A stretch of 64,000 bases of DNA from assembly GCF_002813425.1 (NCBI RefSeq), contig NZ_PHUL01000001.1, forward strand, positions 2,673,001-2,737,000, written 5' to 3'. Below are positions 41,786-51,310 of this stretch, in pieces. The DNA comes from Cellulophaga sp. RHA19. Lineage in GTDB: Bacteria; Bacteroidota; Bacteroidia; Flavobacteriales; Flavobacteriaceae. The notes beneath the pieces are model-generated. The model made no database searches, was not told the origin of the DNA, and saw nothing but the letters and a program-made list of their open reading frames with translations. How positions within the stretch are numbered: the first letter of the stretch is position 1; each line of letters begins with the position of its first letter. The position numbers and the translations under genes are program-made.

Positions 41786-42916
41786 TTAGTACTTAACGTA
41801 ATCTATAATTTCTAAACCATAACCAACAATACCCACACGTCTAGATTGCGTAGTATTAGTTAGTAGTTTTACTTTGCTAATATTTAAATCGTGTAATATT
41901 TGTGCACCAACACCAAAATCTCTACTATCCATATCTACTTTAGGTGCTTTAACTAAACCGTTACCTTGTAGTTTTTTAAGCTGAGATAATCTATTTAATA
42001 AATTAAGAGACTGAGATTCTTGGTTAATAAAAACCATAGCTCCTTTACCTTCTTTATTAATAGCGGCAAACATATCCTCTAATTTCTGATCTGGATTATT
42101 GGTAAGCGTACCTAAAATATCATTATTTACTAAGGTAGAGTTTATACGCGTAAGTATTTGTTCATCCTTATTCCAGCTACCTTTTGTAAGAGCAATATGT
42201 ATTTGGTCATTAGTTGTTTGTTGGTAGGCGTGTAGTCTAAATTCACCAAAACGAGTTTCAATTGTAAATTGTTCTTTCTTTTCAATAAGACTATCGTGCT
42301 CCATTCTATATGCAATAAGAGCTTCAATAGAAACAACTTTTAAGTCAAACTTTTTGGCAACATCTATCAATTGTGGCAAACGAGCCATAGAACCATCTTC
42401 GTTCATTATTTCAACAATAACACCAGCTGGCTTAAATCCTGCTAAACGAGCAAAATCTATTGCAGCTTCAGTATGTCCTGTTCTACGTAAAACACCACCT
42501 TCTTTAGCAATTAAAGGAAAAATATGTCCCGGTCTTGCTAAATCTTGAGGTTTTATATCGTTCTCTGTAAATGCTTTTACAGTTGCAGCTCTGTCTCCTG
42601 CAGAAATTCCTGTAGTAACGCCTCTACCTTTTAAATCTACAGATACTGTAAAAGCAGTTTCCATAGGGTCTGTATTATTGGTTACCATTACGTGTAAACC
42701 TAATTCTTTACAACGACCTTCTGTTAAAGGAGCACAAATTAAACCACGACCGTGAGTAGCCATAAAGTTTATCATCTCTGGAGTAACAGCTTCTGCAGCA
42801 GCTACAAAATCACCTTCATTTTCTCTATCTTCATCATCAACAACAATAATAACTTTTCCTTTACGGATGTCTTCTATTGCTTCTTCAATTGTATTTAACT
42901 GTATTTTATTTTCCAT
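41786..42916 (-). CDS. ribB: 3,4-dihydroxy-2-butanone-4-phosphate synthase with degenerate GTP cyclohydrolase II domain
   Basis: A 376-residue riboflavin-pathway protein. The N-terminal ~205 residues form DHBP synthase, with VVDDEDRENEGDF (acidic active-site loop), the H-G-RG-L motif in THGRGLICAPL, and the FPLIAKEGGVLRRTGHTEAAIDFARLAG run. The C-terminal half aligns to GTP cyclohydrolase II in length. Its Zn-binding 'GsxxCDCgxQ' site reads ILGTLTNNPDQ, without cysteines, and the RVHSE step reads RINST. So only the RibB activity is supported. It is the last gene of the tpx-ribB run; its start overlaps lptF by 11 bp. Confidence 0.88.
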   Translation of the reverse strand: MENKIQLNTIEEAIEDIRKGKVIIVVDDEDRENEGDFVAAAEAVTPEMINFMATHGRGLICAPLTEGRCKELGLHVMVTNNTDPMETAFTVSVDLKGRGVTTGISAGDRAATVKAFTENDIKPQDLARPGHIFPLIAKEGGVLRRTGHTEAAIDFARLAGFKPAGVIVEIMNEDGSMARLPQLIDVAKKFDLKVVSIEALIAYRMEHDSLIEKKEQFTIETRFGEFRLHAYQQTTNDQIHIALTKGSWNKDEQILTRINSTLVNNDILGTLTNNPDQKLEDMFAAINKEGKGAMVFINQESQSLNLLNRLSQLKKLQGNGLVKAPKVDMDSRDFGVGAQILHDLNISKVKLLTNTTQSRRVGIVGYGLEIIDYVKY

Positions 42917-44420
42917 TAGTTTTAGTCTTGGAATTTTTAATAAACTGTTTTTTTATCAAGTAAATAATATCGCCAAAAGAAATTAGGCCCTTATCATTTG
43001 TTGCTCTTATGGTTAAAAATACACCTAGAGGTAGCATTACTAAAGTAGGGATCCAAGCAGCTAGTGCTGGTGGTATTTTACCAACTTTAGCTGAGTTACC
43101 AACAAATACTCCTAAAAAGTAGTATGCCAAGAAAAGTACAATAGCAATTACCATAGGTAATCCCATACCACCTTTTCTAATAATAGCGCCTAACGGTGCA
43201 CCAACAAAAAATAAAATGATACAAGAAAAAGCCAATGCATATTTACTATGTAGGGCTAATATATGTATGTTGTAACGTTGGTATTTAATAACTAATTCTT
43301 TTTTTCTGGCAGTAACAGAGCTTAATACATTGGTAGTAGAACTGTGTGCTGAGTTATATAATTGCATTTGCATAGGCTCTTCATACAACGCTGCAATATC
43401 TCCAGTATAAACAATGGTATCTTTATTAGTCTTTTCGGCTTTTTTGTTTTTTACTACAGTAGCAACTTCTTCTTTAGAAGCCTCGTCTAACATAGGTTTT
43501 GGCTTTTTAAATCCAAAATCTGCTTTAAAAGCACCAGATCTACTAATTATATTTTTAGAAAAAGCTTTTATAGTTTTTATGTTATCTTCTCTAATAGAAT
43601 CTATGTCTACAATAAGTCTAGATACCTTTTTCATTTTTTCGGTATCTACATTACGATCCTCTTCTAAATCCTGATCGTCCATAGAAAGTACAATATTTAT
43701 AATGTACTCGTTAAACTTAGCTTTAGCAAACGGAACTTTTTGCTTGGTTTTACTATTTTTAGACTGCACATCTTCATAATAGTTACCGTCTTTTAGTATA
43801 AGTTTTACAATATCAGAATCTTCACTACTAACTAATTCACCTTTTTTAGCTTTTATAACTACATTGCTAATATTATTTTTAGTTTTTTTGTGAATGATAA
43901 TATTATCTAAAAAACGATCGTTTTCTCCGGACTTTTTATCAACCTTGATGTTCATCCCTTCAAAATCACTAAAAATACCTTCAGCAATAATGGCGGCAGG
44001 TTTTACGTTACCAATGTTTCGTTTTAGGTTATAAATTTTATGAGCAGCAGCAGGGGCTACGTTGTTTGCAAAGAAAAAAGCAACAGTACCTAAAAGCAAA
44101 ACAAATACCACAATGGTACGCATTGCACGCTGCAAAGAAATACCCGAGGCTTTCATTGCTGCAAACTCATAATTCTCTGCTAAAGTACCAAAGGTTAAAA
44201 TAGAAGAAAGCACCACCGTTAAAGGCAATACTTTATCTACTAAACTTGGCATAAAGTAAAAAATAAACTTACCAATAATAAGTAAGTCTAGTCCTTTACC
44301 AGCTAAGTCTCCTATATACAACCAGATCGTTTGGAATATGAAGATTAACATCAATATTGCAAACGAACTGAAAAAGTTAAAAAGAAACTTTGTTAGAATG
44401 TAACGATCTAATAATTTCAA
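42906..44420 (-). CDS. LptF/LptG family permease (YjgP/YjgQ)
   Basis: A 504-residue inner-membrane subunit of the LPS export ABC transporter. Three helices lie at the N-terminus (LLDRYILTKFLFNFFSSF is the characteristic opening, with YIxxxF), a large periplasmic beta-jellyroll region at ~130-390 is charged and variable, and three helices lie at ~405-480. It works with LptBFG/LptC-A to move LPS from the inner membrane. Whether it is LptF or LptG cannot be told from this sequence alone. It is 4 bp from lolA and overlaps ribB by 11 bp. Confidence 0.87.
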   Translation of the reverse strand: MKLLDRYILTKFLFNFFSSFAILMLIFIFQTIWLYIGDLAGKGLDLLIIGKFIFYFMPSLVDKVLPLTVVLSSILTFGTLAENYEFAAMKASGISLQRAMRTIVVFVLLLGTVAFFFANNVAPAAAHKIYNLKRNIGNVKPAAIIAEGIFSDFEGMNIKVDKKSGENDRFLDNIIIHKKTKNNISNVVIKAKKGELVSSEDSDIVKLILKDGNYYEDVQSKNSKTKQKVPFAKAKFNEYIINIVLSMDDQDLEEDRNVDTEKMKKVSRLIVDIDSIREDNIKTIKAFSKNIISRSGAFKADFGFKKPKPMLDEASKEEVATVVKNKKAEKTNKDTIVYTGDIAALYEEPMQMQLYNSAHSSTTNVLSSVTARKKELVIKYQRYNIHILALHSKYALAFSCIILFFVGAPLGAIIRKGGMGLPMVIAIVLFLAYYFLGVFVGNSAKVGKIPPALAAWIPTLVMLPLGVFLTIRATNDKGLISFGDIIYLIKKQFIKNSKTKTNGK

Positions 44421-44424
44421 TGGC

Positions 44425-45066
44425 TTAATTTCTTATGATATAGTACCCGTCATCCTCGTACTTTTTAAGGTCAAAAGTAAATAAGCTTTTTGATAAAGTT
44501 TGATTTGTTTTAAAAGAATTAACAGTAATTGTGGTTTTTGTACCATTATCACCAGTTTCTATAAGGTTGTAGATGTGTTTTGTTTCTACATCTATACCTA
44601 AAAGCCTAGATTTTATCTCAGAATTAGAGTCTATCGGAATTAATTTAATGTATTGTATTTTTCTTCCGTTTACAGTTTGTAATTTATCCCAAGCATAATT
44701 ATGTCCAGATTTGTAAAATGTAAGCATTTTAGAAGGTGTCATTGCATTGTCATCATTAGACTTATCTTCAATAGTCACTTCTTCGTTATCTGGTACAACA
44801 GTATAGACTTTTTTACCATCAAACAATTGCATAGAACCAAGGTAGTTAAACAAGTATTTTTCACCTTGTAAAGTAACGTCTCCTCTTGTTTCTCTATTTA
44901 TATTGGCTTCACTATTGTTAAGTGAGTGTTTAAAGTCCACAAAAATATTATTATAGCTAGTTACTTTATTATAAACCTTGTCTAATAAAGCTTTTGCTTT
45001 CTCGGAATTTTGCGCAAAAGATACATTTGCTATTAATATGAATACTAAAACTCCTAATTTTCTCAT
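44425..45066 (-). CDS. lolA: LolA-type outer-membrane lipoprotein carrier
   Basis: A 213-residue periplasmic protein with signal peptide VLVFILIANVSFA|Q. The mature protein is the LolA/LolB-like half-barrel: KALLDKVYNKVTSYNNIFVDFKH, then beta strands GDVTLQGEKYLFNYLG with DGKKVYTV and LLGIDVETKHIYNLIETGD. It would carry lipoproteins across the periplasm. The position between ftsK and the LptF/G gene fits envelope biogenesis. Confidence 0.85.
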   Translation of the reverse strand: MRKLGVLVFILIANVSFAQNSEKAKALLDKVYNKVTSYNNIFVDFKHSLNNSEANINRETRGDVTLQGEKYLFNYLGSMQLFDGKKVYTVVPDNEEVTIEDKSNDDNAMTPSKMLTFYKSGHNYAWDKLQTVNGRKIQYIKLIPIDSNSEIKSRLLGIDVETKHIYNLIETGDNGTKTTITVNSFKTNQTLSKSLFTFDLKKYEDDGYYIIRN

Positions 45067-45086
45067 TTTATATGATTTATTAATTG

Positions 45087-47483
45087 TTATTTTTTTTCGT
45101 TTTCTAATAATTGATCTAGAGCCATCATATCTGGTACCAAAACCTGTCTTGCTTTACTACCTTCAAATTGACCAACAATGCCTGCAGCCTCTAACTGATC
45201 TATAATTCTACCTGCTCTGTTATACCCTAATTTTAATTTTCGTTGTATTAAAGAAGCAGATCCTTGCTGTGCAATTACTATAACTTCTGCAGCTTCTCTA
45301 AATAATTTATCGCGATCTGCTATATCATTAGCAATACTTGTGCCAGACTCATCTGGACCAACATATTCTGGCAGTAAAAGAGCTTCTGCGTACGCTCTTT
45401 GTGAGCCTATGTAACCTGTAATTTTTTCTACTTCTGGCGTATCTACAAAGGCACATTGTACACGAATTACATCGTTACCCTGTGTATAAAGCATATCTCC
45501 ACGACCAATTAATTGGTCTGCTCCTTGTGCATCTAGTATAGTTCTAGAATCTATTTTAGAAGTTACTCTAAATGCTATACGTGCTGGGAAATTTGCTTTT
45601 ATAATACCTGTAATTACATTTACAGAAGGTCTTTGTGTTGCTATAATTAAGTGAATACCAATGGCTCTGGCCAATTGCGCTAAACGAGCAATAGGAGTTT
45701 CTACCTCTTTACCAGCTGTCATAATTAAATCTGCAAATTCATCTATTACCAATACAATGTATGGTAAAAACATATGACCGTCATTTGGGTTTAGTTTACG
45801 AGCTTTAAATTTAACATTGTATTCTTTTAGGTTACGTACCATTGCAGCCTTTAGCAACTCGTACCTGTTATCCATTTCTATACAAAGAGAATTTAAAGTG
45901 TTTATAACTTTTGCATTATCTGTAATAATGGCATCTTCAGAATCTGGCAGTTTGGCTAAAAAGTGACGTTCTATTTTATTAAATAGCGTTAATTCTACTT
46001 TTTTAGGATCTACCAATACAAATTTTACCTCTGCTGGGTGTTTTTTGTATAGGAGTGATGTTAATACAGCATTTAAACCAACAGACTTACCTTGCCCAGT
46101 AGCACCGGCCATAAGTAGGTGTGGCATTTTAGCTAAATCTACCACAAGTGTTTCATTACTAATGGTTTTACCAAAAGCAATTGGTAGCTCCATTTCTGCT
46201 TTCTGAAATTTTGTACTTGCTATTACAGAACGCATAGATACTATAGAAGGGTTTTTGTTAGGAACCTCTATACCAATAGTTCCTTTACCAGGTATTGGAG
46301 CTATAATACGTATGCCAAGTGCAGCTAAAGAAAGTGCAATGTCATCTTCTAAGTTTTTTATTTTTGAGATACGCACACCAGCATCTGGTACAATTTCATA
46401 CAATGTAACTGTAGGTCCAATAGTGGCTTTAATTTGTGCAATTCCTATTTTGTAGTTTTTTAAAGTTTCTACAATTTTGTTTTTATTTTCTTCTAGCTCT
46501 TCTTGGTTAATTGTTATTCCGCCACCTGCACCGTGTTGGTCTAATAACTCTATGTGTGGAAACTTGTAGTTTGCAAGTTCTAAAGTAGGATCAAATTCAC
46601 CAAAATCATCAACTAGTTTATCTGCTAGGTTGTCAATCTCTTCTTTTTCTTCAGTAATTTTTTCTACCTCTATATTTAAGCTTTCCTCTACATTTTCTTC
46701 ATCTTCGGCTACAGTAACCTCAAAACTATTATCCTCTACAGGTTTTTCCTTTTCTATAGGAGGAATTTTTTCTTTGTGAGTATAAGTATCTACAACTACA
46801 GGAGTTTCCTCTACAATAACCTCTTCAGTTTGCTTTTCTTTTTTGGTTGAAGTAGAAGACTCATCATCAACATTATTTAACTCATCAGTTAAAGCAGTTT
46901 TTTTCTGTTTAAAATACTGTAAAGCACTTTCTGGTGTAAACTTAAATAGTCGGACTAAAATAAATATCAATCCAAAAATTAGAAGTAGTAAAACACCAAT
47001 TTTACCGGTATAGTCTTGTAGAAAATCGTTCATTTCAAAACCAACTAAACCACCTAATAAAGGCCACTTAGCGGCAAAGAAACCTAGTGCTACAGATAAC
47101 CACAGTACAAATATTAACCCCCAAATCCATTTTTTTACAAGTCCGTTTTTAGGTAAACTAAAAAATAAAGTTAAACCAGATAAAAATAATAGAACAGGAA
47201 AAATAAATGAAGCAACTCCAAATCCTTTATATAAAAATAAATGACCTATGCTTGCGCCAAATTTGTTTAGTAAGTTTTTAGCTTGTTCGTTTCTATTAGC
47301 AAATTCAGACAATAAACTTTGATCGTCTTGCCACGTAAAATAGAAAGATGTAAAAGAGAAAAACAAAGCAATAGCAAAAAGCATTATAACACTACCTAAC
47401 AATATTTTATTTTGTTTAGATAAGCCAATACTGCGTTTCTGCTTAGGAGTAGCAGCTTTCTTTTTAGTAGTCTTTTTTGCCAT
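45087..47483 (-). CDS. ftsK: FtsK/SpoIIIE family DNA translocase
   Basis: A 798-residue septal DNA pump. Four N-terminal helices (~residues 30-190) anchor it at the division site. An acidic linker (~200-320) follows. The C-terminal motor has a Walker A GATGQGKS at ~459-466, Walker B IVLVIDEFADLIM, and the gamma domain at the end (IVIAQQGSASLIQRKLKLGYNRAGRII) that reads KOPS. It helps chromosome dimer resolution and segregation. The linker is short compared with E. coli FtsK but normal for Bacteroidota. It lies 38 bp after dgkA. Confidence 0.95.
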   Translation of the reverse strand: MAKKTTKKKAATPKQKRSIGLSKQNKILLGSVIMLFAIALFFSFTSFYFTWQDDQSLLSEFANRNEQAKNLLNKFGASIGHLFLYKGFGVASFIFPVLLFLSGLTLFFSLPKNGLVKKWIWGLIFVLWLSVALGFFAAKWPLLGGLVGFEMNDFLQDYTGKIGVLLLLIFGLIFILVRLFKFTPESALQYFKQKKTALTDELNNVDDESSTSTKKEKQTEEVIVEETPVVVDTYTHKEKIPPIEKEKPVEDNSFEVTVAEDEENVEESLNIEVEKITEEKEEIDNLADKLVDDFGEFDPTLELANYKFPHIELLDQHGAGGGITINQEELEENKNKIVETLKNYKIGIAQIKATIGPTVTLYEIVPDAGVRISKIKNLEDDIALSLAALGIRIIAPIPGKGTIGIEVPNKNPSIVSMRSVIASTKFQKAEMELPIAFGKTISNETLVVDLAKMPHLLMAGATGQGKSVGLNAVLTSLLYKKHPAEVKFVLVDPKKVELTLFNKIERHFLAKLPDSEDAIITDNAKVINTLNSLCIEMDNRYELLKAAMVRNLKEYNVKFKARKLNPNDGHMFLPYIVLVIDEFADLIMTAGKEVETPIARLAQLARAIGIHLIIATQRPSVNVITGIIKANFPARIAFRVTSKIDSRTILDAQGADQLIGRGDMLYTQGNDVIRVQCAFVDTPEVEKITGYIGSQRAYAEALLLPEYVGPDESGTSIANDIADRDKLFREAAEVIVIAQQGSASLIQRKLKLGYNRAGRIIDQLEAAGIVGQFEGSKARQVLVPDMMALDQLLENEKK

Positions 47484-47521
47484 TAAATATGTATACCTTA
47501 ATATATGTAACTTAAATTTGG

Positions 47522-47893
47522 TTACAAGTTAAAAATTTTTGGAATGTAAATAATACATCCTATAATAGATGCTGCTATAGAAACTATCATAACAGCACCT
47601 GCAGCTACGTCTTTTATAAAGCCAATTTTTGCATCAAACTCTGGTTGTATGTAGTCTGCTATTTTTTCTATAGCAGTATTAACACCTTCTATGCCCATAA
47701 CTAAACCAATGGCAAATATCTGTAATATCCATTCTATATTAGATATATTATAATAAAAACCAAAAATGGTAATTAAAATACATATAAAGAACTGAACCTT
47801 TATACTAGCTTCAGTCTTTAAAAGTAAAAAAGCACCCTTTAAAGCGTAACCAACACTACGAATTCTGTTTAATACAAAATTTTCTTTTGGCAT
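47522..47893 (-). CDS. dgkA: Diacylglycerol kinase family protein
   Basis: A 123-residue integral-membrane kinase of the DgkA/undecaprenol-kinase family. It has three hydrophobic segments and the family motif MGIEGVNTAIEKIADYI (EGxNTAIE...D) in the middle, then an AAGAVMIVSIAA helix. It recycles diacylglycerol or undecaprenol into phosphorylated forms in the inner membrane. Only 2 bp separate it from tpx upstream. Confidence 0.9.
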   Translation of the reverse strand: MPKENFVLNRIRSVGYALKGAFLLLKTEASIKVQFFICILITIFGFYYNISNIEWILQIFAIGLVMGIEGVNTAIEKIADYIQPEFDAKIGFIKDVAAGAVMIVSIAASIIGCIIYIPKIFNL

Positions 47894-47895
47894 AC

Positions 47896-48393
47896 TTATA
47901 GAGCTTCTAAAGCTGACTTATAATTTGGTTCTTCAGTTGTTTCTGCTACTTGTTCTGTGTAAACAACGTTTCCTTCTTCATTTAAAACAACAATAGATCT
48001 AGACAATAAGGCTTCTAATGGCCCATCTGCAAAAGATAAATTATAAGCTTTACCAAAGTTACCGTCTTTAAAATCTGATAACATTTCTACATTATCTAAA
48101 CCTTCTGCACCACAAAAACGTGCTTGTGCAAATGGTAAATCTTTAGAAATACATAAAACAACAGTGTTTTCTAATGTAGATGCTTCTTTATTAAATTGTC
48201 TAACAGACTGTGCGCATGTGCCAGTGTCTACACTTGGGAATATATTTAATACTACTTTTTTACCCTTGTAATTTTCTAAGGTAGCAGTAGATAAATCGTT
48301 TTTAGTTAATTTAAATTCTGGAGCTGTAGCACCAACTTCTGGTAAATTACCTAATGTATTTATTTTATTTCCTTTTAACGTTACTGTAGCCAT
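47896..48393 (-). CDS. tpx: Thiol peroxidase
   Basis: A 165-residue atypical 2-Cys peroxiredoxin. The peroxidatic Cys60 lies in VDTGTCAQSV and the resolving Cys94 in ARFCGAEGL, in the same positions as E. coli Tpx (C61/C95). Start MATVTLKGN with GNLPEVGATAPEFKL is typical. It reduces hydroperoxides using thioredoxin. It is divergent from katA across 228 bp, so both may respond to peroxide. It heads the minus-strand run to ribB. Confidence 0.95.
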   Translation of the reverse strand: MATVTLKGNKINTLGNLPEVGATAPEFKLTKNDLSTATLENYKGKKVVLNIFPSVDTGTCAQSVRQFNKEASTLENTVVLCISKDLPFAQARFCGAEGLDNVEMLSDFKDGNFGKAYNLSFADGPLEALLSRSIVVLNEEGNVVYTEQVAETTEEPNYKSALEAL

Positions 48394-48621
48394 AATGTGC
48401 GTGTTTTAATTTTGGTGTGAAATTAAAAAATATATGAGTGATATGTAACTATTTTAATAAAAAAGAATATTGCATGGATTGAGTCTATTTTAATAGCGTA
48501 AATTTATTGATTTTACTTTTAGTATAAGGTTAATTTATTCTTTGATAAAATCTATCAATTTCTTAACTTATATCCGAAAAGATTTTTAGCTAATTTTATC
48601 TCAATAAAAATATAGACTGTT

Positions 48622-50079
48622 ATGGAAAATAAAAAACTTACCACATCTGCAGGAGCTCCAGTATCTAACAATCAGCGTTCACAAACGGCTGGTGATAGAG
48701 GGCCTGTTTTAATGCAAGATTACAAGCTGTTAGAAAAGTTAGCACACCAAAATAGAGAGCGTATACCAGAACGTGTAGTACACGCAAAAGGTTGGGGGGC
48801 AATGGGTACTTTTACGGTAACCCACGATATAAGTAAATATACAAGAGCAAAAATATTTTCATCTGTAGGTAAAAAAACACCTGTTTTATCTCGTTTTTCT
48901 ACAGTAGCAGGTGAAATGGGAGCTGCAGATACAGAAAGGGATGTGCGTGGTTTTTCTGTTAAGTTTTATACAGAAGAAGGTAATTGGGATATGGTAGGTA
49001 ACAATACTCCAGTTTTCTTTTTAAGAGATGGTTATAAATTTCCAGATTTTATACATACACAAAAAAGACATCCTAAAACAAATTTACGCTCACCAGAAGC
49101 AATGTGGGATTATTGGTCTTTGTCTCCAGAGAGTTTGCACCAAGTAACTATTTTAATGTCTGATAGAGGTATACCTGTTACACCAATGCATATGAATGGT
49201 TACGGGTCACATACCTATAGCTTTTGGAATAATGACGGAGAACGTTTTTGGGTAAAATTTCACTTTAAAACACAACAAGGTCACAAACATTACACCAATG
49301 AAGAGTCGGCTAAAATAATAGGAGAAACTAGAGAAAAATACCAAGAAGAACTTTTTGGAGCTATTGAAAAAGGTGATTTTCCTAAGTGGACATTAAAAAT
49401 ACAGGTAATGCCAGAGGCAGATGCTGAAAAAACACCATACAATCCGTTTGATTTAACTAAGGTTTGGCCGCATGCAGATTACCCGTTAATTGAGGTAGGA
49501 GAGTTGGAGCTAAATAAAAACCCAGAAAATTACTGGCAGTATATTGAAAATGCGGCTTACTCACCATCTAACATAGTACCAGGAATAGGTTTTTCTCCTG
49601 ATAAAGTACTACAAGCTCGTATTTTTTCATACGCAGATGCTCATAGGTATAGATTAGGTACGCATTATGAAGCTTTACCGGCAAATGCAGCTAAATCTGA
49701 AGTTAATCACTACCATAAAGATGGTTCTATGCGTTTCTTCACCAATGATTTTGGTAACCCAGATGCTTATTATGAACCAAATAGTAAAGGAGGAGCTGTA
49801 GAAGACCCAACTGTAGAAGAACCACCAATGAAAATTAGTGGTGATGCCAAACGTTATGAAGAAAATGATACGTATGGCGAGTATAAGCAACCAGGAGATT
49901 TGTTTAGAATGTTTGATGAGGGGCAGAAAAACAGATTGTTTAGCAATATAGCTGCTGCAATGCAAGGTGTTTCTATGGAAATTATAGAGAGACAGTTAGT
50001 GCATTTTGATAAGGCAGATCCTGCTTATGGAAATGGAGTACGTAAGGCTTTAGGTATATCAGAATTAGAAAATTATTAA
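48622..50079 (+). CDS. katA: Monofunctional heme catalase (small-subunit clade)
   Basis: A 485-residue catalase. The distal His54 lies in [14 protein letters not shown], and the asparagine is in [30 protein letters not shown] is the family active-site signature, and the proximal heme Tyr337 is in [14 protein letters not shown]. The ~485-residue length fits clade 3 small-subunit enzymes. It disproportionates hydrogen peroxide in the cytoplasm. It is followed by its own terminator and an ankyrin protein gene, an arrangement also known for Pseudomonas katB-ankB. Confidence 0.96.
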   Translation: MENKKLTTSAGAPVSNNQRSQTAGDRGPVLMQDYKLLEKLAHQNRERIPERVVHAKGWGAMGTFTVTHDISKYTRAKIFSSVGKKTPVLSRFSTVAGEMGAADTERDVRGFSVKFYTEEGNWDMVGNNTPVFFLRDGYKFPDFIHTQKRHPKTNLRSPEAMWDYWSLSPESLHQVTILMSDRGIPVTPMHMNGYGSHTYSFWNNDGERFWVKFHFKTQQGHKHYTNEESAKIIGETREKYQEELFGAIEKGDFPKWTLKIQVMPEADAEKTPYNPFDLTKVWPHADYPLIEVGELELNKNPENYWQYIENAAYSPSNIVPGIGFSPDKVLQARIFSYADAHRYRLGTHYEALPANAAKSEVNHYHKDGSMRFFTNDFGNPDAYYEPNSKGGAVEDPTVEEPPMKISGDAKRYEENDTYGEYKQPGDLFRMFDEGQKNRLFSNIAAAMQGVSMEIIERQLVHFDKADPAYGNGVRKALGISELENY

Positions 50080-50097
50080 GATAATAACGCATTATTT

Positions 50098-50128
50098 GGG
50101 GTAAGCATTAGTGCTTATCCCTTTTTTT
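50098..50128 (+). terminator. Terminator of katA
   Basis: GGGGTAAGCA pairs with TGCTTATCCC (one G-U) around a TTAG loop, then seven T residues. It lies 19 bp after katA and 12 bp before the ankyrin gene, so some read-through is plausible. Confidence 0.85.
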
Positions 50129-50139
50129 ATAACTATAAA

Positions 50140-50613
50140 ATGACAGAAACTACAACAGCATTTTTTAATGCAATACGAGAAGAGAATACAGAAGAAGTAG
50201 CAAAAATGTTAAAAGAGAACCAAGAATTAGTATCTGTAAAAGATACACGTGGCTCTACACCTTTAATTTTAGCAACTTATTATAATTACTTAGATATAGC
50301 TAAGGTTTTACTAGACAATAATGCACCAATAGATGATAAGGATTCCTCTGGAAATACGGCTTTAATGGGAGTATGTTTTAAAGGTTTTGATGCAATTGCA
50401 GAATATCTAATTGGAGAAGGAGCAGATGTAAACGCAGTTAACTTATCTGGAGCTACTCCTTTAATTTATGCGGCAACATTTAATAGACAGTCAATTATTA
50501 AAATGTTATTAGATAAGAATGCAGATAAAACTGTAGCAGACCAAAGAGGTAATACAGCATTAGATCACGCAAAGATGCAAGGTTTAAGCGATTTAGAATC
50601 TCTTTTAGTTTAG
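50140..50613 (+). CDS. Ankyrin-repeat protein adjacent to katA
   Basis: A 157-residue soluble protein with four ankyrin repeats, each showing the G-x-TPL-x-x-A pattern: RGSTPLILATYYNYLDIAKVLL, SGNTALMGVCFKGF, SGATPLIYAATFNRQSIIKML and RGNTALDHAKMQGLSDLESLL. There is no signal peptide, so it is cytosolic. In Campylobacter (Cj1386) and Pseudomonas (AnkB), ankyrin proteins next to catalase genes are needed for full catalase activity, apparently by helping heme supply. A similar role here is inference from the neighbourhood. Confidence 0.85.
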   Translation: MTETTTAFFNAIREENTEEVAKMLKENQELVSVKDTRGSTPLILATYYNYLDIAKVLLDNNAPIDDKDSSGNTALMGVCFKGFDAIAEYLIGEGADVNAVNLSGATPLIYAATFNRQSIIKMLLDKNADKTVADQRGNTALDHAKMQGLSDLESLLV

Positions 50614-50622
50614 TGTAAGAAT

Positions 50623-50659
50623 AAAAAAACCTCTGAAAATTAATTTCAGAGGTTTTTTT
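50623..50659. terminator. Bidirectional terminator after the ankyrin gene
   Basis: AAAAAAACCTCTGAAA pairs perfectly with TTTCAGAGGTTTTTTT (16 bp) around a 5-nt loop. Confidence 0.9.
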
Positions 50660-50689
50660 AGTAGTTTGTTGTAACAGTTTCTTTAATAA

Positions 50690-50728
50690 ATAAAAGCCAC
50701 AATTCTAATTTCTAGAATTGTGGCTTTA
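50690..50728 (-). terminator. Terminator of the peroxiredoxin operon
   Basis: AAAGCCACAATTCTA pairs perfectly with TAGAATTGTGGCTTT (15 bp, 5-nt loop), with a T-rich tail on the minus strand. It lies 23 bp beyond the stop of the 85-residue protein gene. Confidence 0.88.
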
Positions 50729-50750
50729 TTATGTAACAGTGTTTTACTGT

Positions 50751-51008
50751 TTATTTGTCTATAGAACCTAATACACGTTTCATAAAACTGTTTAGAGCTT
50801 CTTTTTCTGGCACACCTTCTTTAATAGATTTTTGTACCTCTAAAGCACCATACATATTAGAAATTAGTTCTCCAATAACATCTAGTTCTTCATCTTTTAT
50901 AGATGATACTTCTGTTAGCGCCTCTAAAGTTTCAATTGTTTCAAGAACGTAATCTTCATCGTTCTCTTTTATAAAACTTGTAAGGTGTTTAATTACTGGC
51001 AATTTCAT
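50751..51008 (-). CDS. DUF6952-like small acidic protein
   Basis: An 85-residue acidic helical protein opening MKLPVIKHLTSFIKE. The layout matches the small family (DUF6952) often found behind thioredoxin genes in Flavobacteriia. Its start overlaps the end of the thioredoxin gene by 20 bp, so translation is coupled. No catalytic residue is evident, and the function is unknown. Confidence 0.6.
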   Translation of the reverse strand: MKLPVIKHLTSFIKENDEDYVLETIETLEALTEVSSIKDEELDVIGELISNMYGALEVQKSIKEGVPEKEALNSFMKRVLGSIDK

Positions 51009-51303
51009 GTACTAATTCTTTTAAAACATCATATTTATTTGTCTGCGTCTGGTTTTTAATGTTTCCGTTTTCAAACGTAGCAAACGTAGGTAAATTATCT
51101 ACATTGGCTAATTTTCTAGATTCCGGAAATTTTTCAGCATCAGCTAAAATAAATGTAATGTCTTCGTTAGCAGCAGCCTCTTTTTTAAATTTAGGCTTCA
51201 TTATTCTACAGTTTCCACACCAAGTAGCAGAGTATTGCACAACCACTTTTTTGTGCTCAGCAATTAGTTCTGCTAAATTGTCTTGTTCTAGTTCTAGTAA
51301 CAT
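50989..51303 (-). CDS. Thioredoxin family protein
   Basis: A 104-residue cytosolic thioredoxin. The active site is W-C29-G-N-C32, with the cis-Pro segment DNLPTFATF. The GN between the cysteines differs from the classical GP, which usually means a changed redox potential. It lies 7 bp after the peroxiredoxin gene, so it is probably its dedicated reductant. Confidence 0.9.
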   Translation of the reverse strand: MLLELEQDNLAELIAEHKKVVVQYSATWCGNCRIMKPKFKKEAAANEDITFILADAEKFPESRKLANVDNLPTFATFENGNIKNQTQTNKYDVLKELVHEIASN

Positions 51304-51310
51304 ACTAAAA

